DNA of 64,000 nucleotides from Sphingomonas sp. Leaf357. Its GTDB lineage: Bacteria; Pseudomonadota; Alphaproteobacteria; Sphingomonadales; Sphingomonadaceae. Below, piece by piece: positions 35,388 through 44,740 of this stretch. The translations under genes and the position numbers were made by a program. The notes beneath the pieces were generated by a model. That model did not search any database, was not told where the DNA came from, and saw only the letters and a list, made by a program, of their open reading frames with translations. Within the stretch, counting starts at the first letter, position 1. The number at the start of each line of letters is the position of its first letter. Where the stretch lies: contig NZ_LMPM01000001.1 in the NCBI RefSeq assembly GCF_001423845.1, forward strand, positions 1,031,493-1,095,492, given 5' to 3'.

Positions 35388-36324
35388 ATGCCTGACGCCT
35401 GGCCTAACATCGAATGGTCGCGTTGGCGCGACACCGCAATCGCCTTGCAGCTGCGCACGCAGATCGTCGGCAAGGTCCGGCTCGCGCTCACACCCTGGCT
35501 CAATCACAGTTGGCACGTGCCGCTCTACGTCTCGGCTCGGGGGCTGACGACGTCGCCGATACGGCTGGGCGGGCGCATCCTCGAGATTGAGTTCGACTTT
35601 CTCGCCGATACTTTGATTTTCACGACCAGCGACGGTGATGAGCGTCGCATTCCTCTCGTGGCCGGCCGGACATCCGCTTTTCACGCGGCCGTGCTCGCCG
35701 TGCTGGCCGAGTTGAACATCGTCGTATCGGTGGATGGCAGCCCCATCGAGATGCCGGACGCGGTACCGTTTGCCGAGGACCACGCCGAACGTCCGTATGA
35801 CGGGGACGCGGTGCGCGACTTCTGGCGCGCGCTGATCCAGGCGACGCGCGTGTTCGACGATTTTCGCACTGGCTTTCTTGGCAAGGCGAGCCCGACGCAC
35901 TTCTTCTGGGGAAGTTTCGATCTTGCCTCGACGCGGTTTTCGGGGCGAACCGCGCCGCGTCATCCCGGCGGCGTTCCCGGCCTGCCCGACGCCGTAACGG
36001 TCGAGGTCTATAGTGACCAAGAGTCGAGCCTGGGATTTTGGCCAGAAAGCGACGCATATCCACATGCCGCCTCCTATGCCTACGCTTGGCCTGCACTTTT
36101 TGGCTATGCCGAGGCTCGTGTTGAGCCGGATGCGGCGCTATGACGCGGCTCTAGGCGAATTTATCCTGCCTTATGAAGCGGTACGCATCGCGTCAGACCC
36201 AGACGATGCGCTCCTGTCCTTCTGCCGATCCACCTACAATGCCGCAGCCGATTTAGGCGATGGGAACCGCGAAGCTCTCGAATGCCCGCTCGGACGACCG
36301 AAAATACCGCGAGCAGTCCAATAA
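35388..36324 (+). pseudogene. Frameshifted DUF5996 protein
   Basis: The first 251 residues (MPDAWPNIEWSRWRDTA, QIVGKVRLALTPWLNHSWHV, GGVPGLPDAVTVEVYS) match DUF5996 proteins of unknown function. The frame ends at TGA 36141-36143 directly after ARVEPDAAL. The expected C-terminus continues in another frame: YDAALGEFILPYEAVRIA, DALLSFCRSTYNAAADL, stopping at 36324. One small indel near 36138 separates them. The N-terminal part might still be translated, but family length suggests a broken gene. Confidence 0.75.
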
Positions 36325-36456
36325 GTCTTTTCACGATCAAACGAGAGCAATCCCGAAAGGCGATCATCTGAACGAATATCCTCTATCGGTATGCCGTAGA
36401 GCGGCTTTTAATGATTAAATATCGGTCAACCTTCTATCCGGCACACGCTGGCCAGC

Positions 36457-37371
36457 CTATTTTGGCAGCTTCCGGACCGCATCTGTTATTGGCGCCACCG
36501 TTCCTTGGCCCTGCGGCAAGGTCGGATTGATGATGCTGAAGTGGCCGGTATTAGCCGGACGGTAGGCAGTGACCGGATCGCCTGATCGACGTGCCTTATC
36601 GATATAATGCTGCATGAGATCGGCGAACGCTGCCTGAGCGAGGTACTGAGGGACGTGCAGCGGTAGGTGATCTTGGGGAGAAGCGTCACGGTAGCGCTGC
36701 GGCACCTGGGCCGGAGTGCCGCCCATGAAGGGTACGATCACTGGCTTGCCGCAGGCGTCCGCATCCTGGCCAATGAATTCGGCCAGCGCGCCCGGCCCGT
36801 CTATCGCTACCACCGCCCTTGGCATCAACGGATCTGGCAACGCTATCTGGCTGCCAGGCGACAGCCGGTCGCGCATCGCGCTCCAGAGTGCGAGCTGCGC
36901 ACCTGCCGAGTGCCCGGCCACCACCATTCGATTCAGGTCGAGCGGGTAACGCCGAGCAAGCTGCCTCACCGCATCGATTGCAGTGCCCACGTCGCGCATT
37001 GTTCCGGGCCATCCACCGCCGGGATCGCCGACAACGCGGTACTGCACGTTCAAGGTGGCAATGCCTCGTCTGGTCAGTGCATCGGCAATGGGTGCGATCG
37101 TCCCGCTACTGCCGAAGCTGACGTCCCAGCAACCACCATGGATGATCACGGCGATCGGGAAGGGTCCTTTGCCGGGCGGCACGCGCAGATCGGCATATTG
37201 CTTCGGTGCGGGGCCGTAGCGGACAGTATCGGTCGGAGCGTTCACCGCCATGCGCTCGAGGGCAGACGGACCATAGAAGTGCCAAAGATAAGCGAAGCGG
37301 GCGTACGGCCACGCCGCGATGCCGAGCCCGACGATGACTATTACGACGCCGCCCCAGATCCACTTCCGCAT
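36457..37371 (-). CDS. Alpha/beta hydrolase (esterase/lipase, BD-FAE-like)
   Basis: 304 aa from ATG 37371; a GTG at 37386 is an alternative. N-terminal membrane anchor or signal (WIWGGVVIVIVGLGIAAWPY). Oxyanion HGGCWD, nucleophile Ser in VVAGHSAGAQLALW, Asp region near VIVPFMGG, and His in PANTGHFSII. Family members cut carbohydrate or small carboxylic esters. Isolated gene; substrate unknown. Similar in design to the hydrolase at 46653. Confidence 0.85.
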   Translation of the reverse strand: MRKWIWGGVVIVIVGLGIAAWPYARFAYLWHFYGPSALERMAVNAPTDTVRYGPAPKQYADLRVPPGKGPFPIAVIIHGGCWDVSFGSSGTIAPIADALTRRGIATLNVQYRVVGDPGGGWPGTMRDVGTAIDAVRQLARRYPLDLNRMVVAGHSAGAQLALWSAMRDRLSPGSQIALPDPLMPRAVVAIDGPGALAEFIGQDADACGKPVIVPFMGGTPAQVPQRYRDASPQDHLPLHVPQYLAQAAFADLMQHYIDKARRSGDPVTAYRPANTGHFSIINPTLPQGQGTVAPITDAVRKLPK

Positions 37372-37832
37372 AAGACGCCCCCGCACGTTCGCATATTAAT
37401 AGCAATTTTTCGGCCGCCAAAAGGGAGCCTGTCAACCTGAACGAACGACAGAAGCTTGGAAGGCGTTCGAGGCGGCTGAGCGTCGGGTTCTGGGTCCTTT
37501 ATACCGCTCGCAAACGCAAGTGACCACGGAGATTGGTTCAGCTACAGCTGCACAGCCGACCCGTTCCAATATTCGAACCGACGCCGTAAGGGAGCCGGCT
37601 AACCGGACAAACCCTGAGGTAAGATGCCGAGCAGCCGACGATTGGAATCGATAAAGCAAAGGAGCGACGCCTTTCTTGGCGAACGACTTCGGTCGATTTT
37701 CGGATCTCCGAAAATTTCTCTGCGGTAACGGACCGATAAACGAATGACCGCTGTCTGGAATAACCTCAATGAGCCTCCGATTTCGGAATCTCGGTCAATT
37801 TGATGTTCGCAGCTACTGAAGCCACCTGTTTG
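37372..37832. other. Intergenic region without a supported gene
   Basis: 461 nt between the hydrolase and the aldo/keto reductase. No open frame resembles a known protein. A half-site GTTCGCAT is found near 37387 and a weak dispersed-repeat match (AAACGAATGACCGC) near 37739. Otherwise nothing recognised. Confidence 0.5.
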
Positions 37833-38702
37833 TCATCCGATGTCGTCCAGAGCGGTGACAGCCTCGGCGGGGAGGTTTAACCCCGCCGCCGCGAGGTTCT
37901 CCCGAAGATGAGATATCGAAGACGTGCCGGGGATCAGAAGGATATTGGGCGACCGCTGGAGCAGCCATGCGAGCGCCACCTGCATCGGCGTCGCACTAAA
38001 GCTCGCAGCGACGTCGGACAGGGTCTGCGACTGCAGCGGGCTGAAGCCGCCGAGCGGGAAGAATGGAACATATGCGATTCCGTCCGCCGCCAGCGCGTCG
38101 ATCATCGCGTCATCGTCGCGGTACGCAAGATTATATTGGTTCTGCACACAGACAATTTGGACGACATCACGCGCCTTCTCGACTTGTAGAGCCGTTACGT
38201 TGCTTAGCCCAATGTTGCGGATCAGTCCTTGGTCCTTGAGGGCCGCAAGCGCGGCCAGTTGAGGTTCGATAGGCCCCTCCGCCGGCCCATGCCCGTCACC
38301 GCCTCCCATGAAGCGCATATTGACGACGTCCAGTACGTCCAGGCCGAGGTTGCGCAAATTATCGTGAACCGCTGCGGTTAGCGACGCGGCGTCTTGTGCT
38401 GGGTTCCAGGAACCGTCCTCGCCACGCACAGCCCCGACCTTCGTCACGATCGTCAGGTCGTCAGGGTAGGGATGAAGTGCCTCGCGAATAATCTGGTTTG
38501 TCACGTGCGGACCGTAGAAGTCGCTTGTGTCGATATGATCGACCCCGGCGCCAACCGCCTCGCGCAACACGGCAAGCGCCGCATCGCGATCGCGCGGCGG
38601 CCCGAACACGCCGGGGCCCGCGAGCTGCATGGCACCATAACCCAGCCGCTTCACGGTGCGGTCGCCTAAGCGAAAGCTGCCCGCCTGATCGATCGTCTGC
38701 AT
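37833..38702 (-). CDS. Aldo/keto reductase
   Basis: 289 aa TIM-barrel NADPH-dependent carbonyl reductase. HIDTSDFYGPH contains the catalytic Asp and Tyr, and the Lys is in IVTKVGAVRG. At the usual catalytic His position the sequence is DVVNMRF, so His is replaced by Asn as in the YdbC-like subgroup. The cofactor end shows LLIPGTSSISHLRENLAA. Divergent from a LysR gene that is now broken, so its original regulation has probably been lost. Confidence 0.9.
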   Translation of the reverse strand: MQTIDQAGSFRLGDRTVKRLGYGAMQLAGPGVFGPPRDRDAALAVLREAVGAGVDHIDTSDFYGPHVTNQIIREALHPYPDDLTIVTKVGAVRGEDGSWNPAQDAASLTAAVHDNLRNLGLDVLDVVNMRFMGGGDGHGPAEGPIEPQLAALAALKDQGLIRNIGLSNVTALQVEKARDVVQIVCVQNQYNLAYRDDDAMIDALAADGIAYVPFFPLGGFSPLQSQTLSDVAASFSATPMQVALAWLLQRSPNILLIPGTSSISHLRENLAAAGLNLPAEAVTALDDIG

Positions 38703-38791
38703 GTCGTTCTCCTCTTCTTCCTTGAGATAGCCATTGGCGAAGCGCGCGATAATCCTGCATGATCCGCACGGGTTGTACAGAAAACCGGACG

Positions 38792-39794
38792 ATGGATGCT
38801 GATCTCGGAGACTTGACCTCCTTTATTGCGGTGGCGAAAGCGCGCGGCTTTCGTGACGCGGCACGTGTAAGCGGGACGAGCGCATCGACGCTGAGCGAAG
38901 CCGTAAGGCGCCTGGAGACGAGGCTCGGCGTGCGCCTGCTTCACCGAATGACCCGCAGCGTTACGCCGACCGAGGCCGGTGCAGAGCTTATCACACGGCT
39001 GACGCCAGCGTTTGGCGAAGTCGGCGCGGCGCTCTAAGCGGTCGGCAACTTTCGGGGAGGCTTAGCGGGAGCGCTTCGCTTAAACGTGCCGGTCAGCGCC
39101 GCACGGCTGGTGCTGCCCGCGATCATCCCGGGCTTTTTGGCCGCGCACCCCGGCATCCGGCTGGAGATCGTGGCGGAAGACAGCTTCGTCGACGTTCTTG
39201 CTGCGGGGTGTGACGCCGGAATCTGATACGACGATAGGCTGGAGCAGGACATGATTGCGGTGCCGATCGGACCGCGTGAGCAGCGCATGGCCACCGCCGC
39301 TGCATCGACCTATCTCGATCGTCAGGGTCGCCCTCGACATCCGCGCGATCTGCTCGATCACGCTTGCCTGCTCGGGCGCTTTGCGAGTGGCGCACTGACG
39401 AGTCCGTGGGAGTTCGAGCGTGCCGGCGAGATCGTCCGGATCGAACCTCGCGGGCCACTTGTCGTGCAGGTTGGTGGCGCGACTGATCTTGCTGTCGAAG
39501 CTGCCATTTCCGGTTTGGGAATCATCACACTGTTTGAAGATTGGCTGCGACCACATCTCAACAGCGGAGCGTTGGAGCTTGTGCTGGAGGACTGGTGGCA
39601 ACCATTTTTCAGGCCCTTTCCTCTATTATTCCGACCGCCGATTAGTACCGCCCCCGCTGCGAGCCTTCATTGATTTCATTAAGTCGACGCCCGCTAAAAA
39701 AGAGCCGAGATTGGGCCGCGCGGCCGAGCTTAACGAACGTCCGCTTCCGGACTGTGCAGAAAGTGCCCAGAACGTCCGCTTTTGTGTCATCTAA
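38792..39794 (+). pseudogene. Broken LysR family regulator
   Basis: HTH part is clear (DLTSFIAVAKARGFRDAARV, SASTLSEAVRRLETRLGVRL). In-frame TAA at 39035-39037 and TGA at 39224-39226 interrupt the frame, which otherwise continues through LRLNVPVSAARLVLPAIIPG and DDRLEQDMIAVPIG to ELVLEDWWQPF. An extra base in a T run at 39605-39609 then shifts the frame to SGPFLYYSDRRLVPPPLRAF. Three lesions in all. Divergent from the aldo/keto reductase (89 nt), its likely former target. Confidence 0.87.
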
Positions 39795-40696
39795 GCTGAG
39801 GACCCGCCCGCCGGTAACTGACCGGTGAGACGCCGCCCATACCCTACGATCCTTTCTGATATGAACTCTGTAAAAAGCCGAACGCGCTTAGTTTTCCGCG
39901 TTTCGCCTTGTGTCAGAAGCCAGAGCGTCCCGTACATGTGTAGGTTGGTGTCCGGCACCCTTTCGAGCTGAGGGTCCGCATCTCCAACAAAACAGGGCAG
40001 GGTCGCAATACCGAGACCTTCTTTGACGGCCGCGATCTCCGCTCCGGCGTCGGTGACCTTAAACGGCACCCCCGCGGTCCGCACCGCACCTTCGCTCGCC
40101 CAGTCCGGAATGCCGTGCGTGGCGATGACGATCCACCGCAGCGACTCGCCCGCACCGGACTGCCATTCGGCAAGCCGATCGCGCGACACGTAGACGCTGC
40201 CGAACACCTCGGGACCCTTCAGGCCGTGCAAATTGAGCGGCAGCGTCTTGCGGTCGTAGACGACGCGGATCGCAACATCCGCTTCCCGGTTGGTGAGGTT
40301 CGCCAACTCGCCCGACGACAGGATCTCCATTTCGATTTCCGGGTAGAGGCGAGCGAAGTCGGCAAAATCCGGCATCAGCAGGTGCGTCGCGAGGATTGGC
40401 GTCAACGTTACGCGCAGCGCGCCGCGCGCGCTTTGGTCGCGCCCGAGGACGCGCGTTTCGAGCTGATGCGACGACGCTTCCATCTGGATCGCGAGTTCGA
40501 GCACCTCCTCGCCTGCTTCGGTCAGGCGATAGCCCGTGGGTAGCTTTTCGAACATCCGGGCGCCGAGGCGTTCCTCGAGTTGAGAAATGCGCCGCAGCAC
40601 CGTTGCGTGGTTCACCGACAGCTCTTTGGCCGCGGCGCGGACCGAGCCACCGCGCGCCGCAGCGAGAAAATAGCGGACATCATCCCAATCGATCAT
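39791..40696 (-). CDS. LysR family transcriptional regulator
   Basis: 301 aa from ATG at 40696 (MIDWDDVRYFLAAARGGSVR), the standard LysR start; upstream extension to 40810 is not conserved-looking. HTH: RAAAKELSVNHATVLRRISQ; effector domain from residue 90. Apparently intact, unlike the neighbouring LysR. Divergent from the SDR/NTF2/methyltransferase genes, which it probably controls through the 206-nt shared region. Confidence 0.88.
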   Translation of the reverse strand: MIDWDDVRYFLAAARGGSVRAAAKELSVNHATVLRRISQLEERLGARMFEKLPTGYRLTEAGEEVLELAIQMEASSHQLETRVLGRDQSARGALRVTLTPILATHLLMPDFADFARLYPEIEMEILSSGELANLTNREADVAIRVVYDRKTLPLNLHGLKGPEVFGSVYVSRDRLAEWQSGAGESLRWIVIATHGIPDWASEGAVRTAGVPFKVTDAGAEIAAVKEGLGIATLPCFVGDADPQLERVPDTNLHMYGTLWLLTQGETRKTKRVRLFTEFISERIVGYGRRLTGQLPAGGSSA

Positions 40697-40902
40697 GGTG
40701 CGCTGTTGCACCGACAGTGTTGAGTTCGGAAGCCTTTTCCCGACGATCCGCTGCATGAACTGAACTCCGCAGCGCCAATCAGGTTGGTGGCCGGTGCATT
40801 CACGCACCACCGATGTGCTGGATGTCGCACTGCTGAAGCAAGCGAAGTCGACCCATCTGGAGGCGGTCGGGAGATATCCCCAGGCACAGAAGGATCGACG
40901 AA

Positions 40903-41652
40903 ATGAAAAGGCTCGAAGGCAAGGTCGCCGTTATCACCGGCGGAAACAGCGGCATCGGATTGGCCACCGCCAAGCGATTTGTCGTGGAAGGCGCGCAGGT
41001 AGTCATCACCGGGCGGCGCGAGAAGGAACTCCAGGAGGCTGCTGCCGCTATCGGCAGCAACGTCACGATGGTCGCGGGTGACGTGACGCGCCTTTAGGAC
41101 CTGGACCGGCTCTATGCCGTCGTGAAGGAAAAGTACGGTCATGTCGACGTGCTCTTCGCGAATGCCGGCTGGGGCGAGCTTGCGCCGCTTGAAGTCGCGA
41201 CCGAAGAGCATTTCGACAAGACATTCGACCTGAACGCGAAGGGCACGTTCTTCACGGTTCAGAAAGCACTTCCGCTCTTCAAGGACGGCGGCTCGATCAT
41301 CCTGACCGCTTCGGTCGCGAATGTTAGGGGCGATCCGGCGTTCAGCGCGTACGCGGCTGCCAAAGCTGCGGTCCGCACCTTCGCGCGCGGCTGGACGGTG
41401 GAACTCAAGGATCGAAAGATCCGCGTGAATTCGATGAGCCCCGGCCCGATCGAAACCCCGGCTCTGGAAAAGGTCGGGCTCACTGCCGACCAGATCGAAC
41501 AGGCGGCAGCGAGCTTCGCGTCGCAGGTTCCGCTCGGTCGACGGGGCAAGGCCGAGGAAGTTGCTGCCGCCGTGCTGTTCCTCGCCTCCGATGAGAGCTC
41601 GTACGTCACCGGCATCGATCTCGCCGTCGATGGGGGCATGGCGCAGGTCTGA
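40903..41652 (+). pseudogene. SDR oxidoreductase with one in-frame amber codon
   Basis: Classical 250-residue short-chain dehydrogenase: [20 protein letters not shown] at the start, FANAGWGELAP, catalytic Ser in SIILTASVAN, YAAAK, and the usual ending DLAVDGGMAQV. A single TAG at 41095-41097 falls where the family has an acidic residue before DLDRL (GAG to TAG). All else is intact, so this is either a very recent pseudogene or a sequencing artefact. It heads a plus-strand row with the NTF2-like gene (31 nt later). Confidence 0.85.
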
Positions 41653-41683
41653 CCTAACCTAACCACCAATTGGAGAGCCTCTC

Positions 41684-42133
41684 ATGAACACCGCGGACAC
41701 CGTTAAAACCGTGAAAGACTTTTTCGCCGCGATCGGTCGCGGCGACCGGGAGGCTCTCCTGGCGCTGGTCGCCGAAGACATTGAATGGATCATTCCGGGG
41801 CGCGACTGGCCGCTGGCAGGGTCACACCAGGGACATGCTGGCGTGACCGACCTACTCGAGACGGCATCCCGGTCGCTTGAGACATCGACCGAACCGCGTG
41901 AGATCATCGCTCAAGGGGACCGTGTTCTCGTGCTCGGCGTCGCCACCGGGAAAGTCAAAGCCACGAACAAGCCGTTCGTCGACGAATGGGTGTTCGCAAT
42001 CACTGTTCGCGACGGCAAGCTGACCATCATCCGGGAATATGTCGATACGCAGGCATTGGCGTGGGCGGCGACGGTCGACACCGCCGCCAAGCAATCGCCG
42101 ACCGAGATCGGAGCCGCACAACGCGCGTCATAA
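41684..42133 (+). CDS. SnoaL-like / NTF2-fold protein
   Basis: 149 aa. NTF2-like alpha+beta barrel: VKDFFAAIGRGDREALLALV, DIEWIIPGRDWPLAG, and the strand pair VDEWVFAITVRDGKLTIIRE then YVDT. Members are ketosteroid-isomerase-like enzymes or small-molecule binders. GGAGAG lies 8 nt before the ATG. It follows the SDR with the amber codon in the same direction and probably belongs to the same operon, under the divergent LysR. No specific reaction can be named. Confidence 0.85.
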   Translation: MNTADTVKTVKDFFAAIGRGDREALLALVAEDIEWIIPGRDWPLAGSHQGHAGVTDLLETASRSLETSTEPREIIAQGDRVLVLGVATGKVKATNKPFVDEWVFAITVRDGKLTIIREYVDTQALAWAATVDTAAKQSPTEIGAAQRAS

Positions 42134-42208
42134 GACACGCGATCTGCAGGGGGGGCTAACCGCCCGCGCGGCGCGCGCCTATCGCCACTCAATTCAAAGG
42201 AAATTTCG

Positions 42209-42841
42209 ATGTACGATCAAGACAAACAATGCGAGCTCATCCAGTTCACCACGATTACGGCGGGCGACACCGTCATCGACGTTTATCCCGGGGGCGGTGA
42301 CTGGGCCCGCATCTATTCCGACGTCGTAGGGCTAGAAGGGCGGGTGTACACCTTTGTCCCGGCCGAAGTCGCCCACTTCAAGAACGATCCGGTCGGGCTT
42401 ATGCGAACGCTCGCGCAGGAGGCGGGGCGGGAGAATGTCCACGCCGTCTCGGCCGATGTCGTCGCAATCGCGGACGCGACCTCGGCCGCAGATGTCGTGT
42501 GGATGCACTTATTCTATCACGATCTGCACACTTCGCTGATGCAGGCCAAGGGCGCCACGGCCGACGCCTTCAATCGCGCCGTCTTTGCCGCGCTAAAGCC
42601 CGGCGGCCGCTACGTCATCGTCGATCACGCCGCCGCAGCCGGGTCAGGCAGCAGCGACACCCCCTCGATGCATCGCATCGACCCGGCGCTGGTCCGCGCG
42701 GAAGTCGAAGCAGCCGGCTTCGTGTTGGATGCGGAGAGCGACATGTTTGCCAATGCGGACGATACGCACGCCATCCGGGTGTTCGATCCGGCCATCAACG
42801 GCGAGACGGATCGCTTCGCCTACCGGTTCATCAAGCCGTGA
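42209..42841 (+). CDS. SAM-dependent methyltransferase-like protein
   Basis: 210 aa. Rossmann-type methyltransferase fold: TVIDVYPGGGDWARIYSDVV takes the place of the usual glycine-rich SAM loop, and FAALKPGGRYVIVDHAA is the characteristic post-motif strand. Similar to small predicted methyltransferases often annotated as class I. Good AAAGGAAA site upstream. Third gene downstream of the LysR-controlled promoter, 75 nt after the NTF2-like gene. Substrate unknown. Confidence 0.82.
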   Translation: MYDQDKQCELIQFTTITAGDTVIDVYPGGGDWARIYSDVVGLEGRVYTFVPAEVAHFKNDPVGLMRTLAQEAGRENVHAVSADVVAIADATSAADVVWMHLFYHDLHTSLMQAKGATADAFNRAVFAALKPGGRYVIVDHAAAAGSGSSDTPSMHRIDPALVRAEVEAAGFVLDAESDMFANADDTHAIRVFDPAINGETDRFAYRFIKP

Positions 42842-43360
42842 CATACCCTGGCTTCCTGGCCGCAGTAGCGACCGCCAGCCGCTAAAGGTCCCTAAGCCGA
42901 ACCGACTTGCTTCGTGCGTGGATGACCCGGACAGAGATTGATTGGCGCCTTCGTCAACAACCGTTGCTCGCGCGCGGGTGCGCAAACCCGCCGATCATAG
43001 ACCAATGGTGAAATTCGAGCCGAAATCTAAAACTGAACGAGCTTCCGCTTTGGGCAGGCGACCGAGGTACTGGGAACGTCCGCCATTGGGTCGTTCCGGA
43101 TATGACGGATCGTACACGAGAGATTGCGGGACGACTTGATCGATTCATCGAGGCCGTCCGGCGACACCGAAAATGACATTGTCTCAAGGTCACCAGTAAG
43201 CCGCGCATTGCCGTAGGTTGATTACCAGATGCCTCAAGAATGGCCCAAATCTTCGGGTGCAGGCCAGTAAAGCATTCGATTGCGCAGTGGGAAACCTAAG
43301 GGTAGTCTCGGTACCGGGTCGCCCAAGAATCGAGTCTTCAATTGATTTAGGGGGATTATA
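42842..43360. other. Intergenic region without a supported gene
   Basis: 519 nt. Only short frames occur; one at 43102-43176 (MTDRTREIAGRLDRFIEAVR and so on, 24 aa) looks coding in composition but is too short to support. No repeats or strong hairpins were recognised. The promoter of the secreted protein at 43361 presumably lies at the right end. Confidence 0.45.
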
Positions 43361-44149
43361 ATGAACCGCTTTAATGTCGCTTTGAGCTTCCTGACACTCG
43401 TTGCTTCCGTGCCGGCCCATGCGGCCGGCCAGATCGATGGGACGTGGAAGGCGGATACTGCAACCGCTAAACTATCGACAAAACCTGACGTTTTCGTCGT
43501 CAAGGACGGCGTTTACGACTGCACCTCGTGCACACCCCCGTATAAGATTGCTGCTGATGGTCAGCCTCACCCAGTGGCTGGGCGCGACTATTGGGATGCA
43601 GCCGCTGTCACTGTTTTGGATGCTAGCACGTTGGAGTGGAAGCGCTTTCGTAAGGGAGTGCTAGTCGGCACCACGAAGGTTGCGGCGTCGAATGATGGTC
43701 GCATGCTAACCTATACGTCTGTCTCGGCAGACAACGCATCAGGTAAAACAACGACCAGCACCAGTATGTCGAAGCGTGTCGGGACGGCGCCAGTTGGCGG
43801 GCATGCCGCCAGCGGATCGTGGGTAGCTGTCAATGATGGCGCCCAGATCGCAGAAGAGAACCTAACTGCAACAATCACTACGTCGGGCAAAGCCGTCACG
43901 CTGACGCTCGGTACAGGCGAGCACTATACCGCCGAATTAGGCGGACCAAAGGTGGCTTTCATGGGGGACAAGGCAAACGCGATGGTCGCTTTGACCAAGG
44001 CTGGCGGGGGCTTTGTCGAGACGGATTATGTCGGTGGCAAAGCTGTTGGAACCTATACTTATATGCCGGTGAATGCCACGACCATGACATTGAAGGCTGT
44101 AAATTTGAAGGCTGGGACCACAGACGAGTTCACGCTTAGAAAGCAATAG
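43361..44149 (+). CDS. Secreted protein of unknown function
   Basis: 262 aa with a clear Sec signal peptide (FNVALSFLTLVASVPAHAAG), so periplasmic or secreted. A CTSC pair (residues about 54-57) in a DGVYDCTSCTPPYK segment may form a disulfide. The rest is beta-rich and Thr/Gly-rich (DGTWKADT, LTLGTGEHYTAEL, TYTYMPVNATTMTLKAVNL), like small lipocalin-type or copy-number-variable secreted proteins. No family recognised. GGGGGATTATA precedes the ATG. Lower GC than its neighbours. Confidence 0.75.
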   Translation: MNRFNVALSFLTLVASVPAHAAGQIDGTWKADTATAKLSTKPDVFVVKDGVYDCTSCTPPYKIAADGQPHPVAGRDYWDAAAVTVLDASTLEWKRFRKGVLVGTTKVAASNDGRMLTYTSVSADNASGKTTTSTSMSKRVGTAPVGGHAASGSWVAVNDGAQIAEENLTATITTSGKAVTLTLGTGEHYTAELGGPKVAFMGDKANAMVALTKAGGGFVETDYVGGKAVGTYTYMPVNATTMTLKAVNLKAGTTDEFTLRKQ

Positions 44150-44231
44150 CTACTTGCGGGGATGCGCGAGAAGCTGCGTGCTGCGCCGCAGGTTCAGATC
44201 GGTTGCACGCCACGGACCCACCTTGTCTAAC

Positions 44232-44256
44232 GGGCCGGCGCCTTAAGCGTCGGCCC
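44232..44256 (+). terminator. Hairpin downstream of the secreted protein gene
   Basis: GGGCCGGCGC-CTTAA-GCGTCGGCCC followed by TTCC: 10-bp stem with one mismatch, 83 nt after the stop codon. Likely intrinsic terminator though the T tract is short. Confidence 0.6.
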
Positions 44257-44491
44257 TTCCCCGGCCTTCCGAATCATCGCGACATCGGCGATCAAACAAT
44301 CGCATCGGAAATTGCGACAACGCCGGCTTTCGATCCCGCGTTGTTCCAGCGTCGGCGGGCAATTCACAACTCGCGTCTCTATTTGCGCGCTATCCGGGAC
44401 AAGCCGGCCTCTATCACCGATTACTCGTCACACTGTACCGAAGGAGTGAATCAATGGGCCTAAATGGGCGCTTTCCCAATCTCCTGCTCTG

Positions 44492-44560
44492 ATGAATGAG
44501 AGTCCGATTCGTGGAAAGGGCCAAAAGACCGCGAATGTCTGAATGTGGGTCTTTCACGCC
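44492..44560. repeat. Dispersed intergenic repeat, degenerate copy
   Basis: Starts ATGAATGAGAGTCCG and contains GGAAAGGGCCAAAAG. It matches the copy at 47773-47838 and the reversed copy at 56042-56101 in both end blocks. Confidence 0.4.
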
Positions 44561-44740
44561 AGCCTTGACCAATCGCTGCAGTTCGGTGGCCACAGGCCCG
44601 AGTGAGTTGCACGGTGAGCGCGCTTATAACCGAAGCGCGACCCAGTCCGGTGGGTAGGCCTCACGCGTCCAGCTGCCGGCCAATCGTCGCGGCGCGCGTG
44701 TAAAGGCCAATTAGGAGCGGCAGCACTCTGTTATAGCCTG

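Larger units (their letters stand above)
44150..44740. other. Intergenic region with terminator and dispersed repeat
   Basis: 591 nt without a supported gene. It holds the terminator at 44232-44256 and a copy of the dispersed repeat beginning ATGAATGAG at 44492. No frame matches a known protein. Confidence 0.5.
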
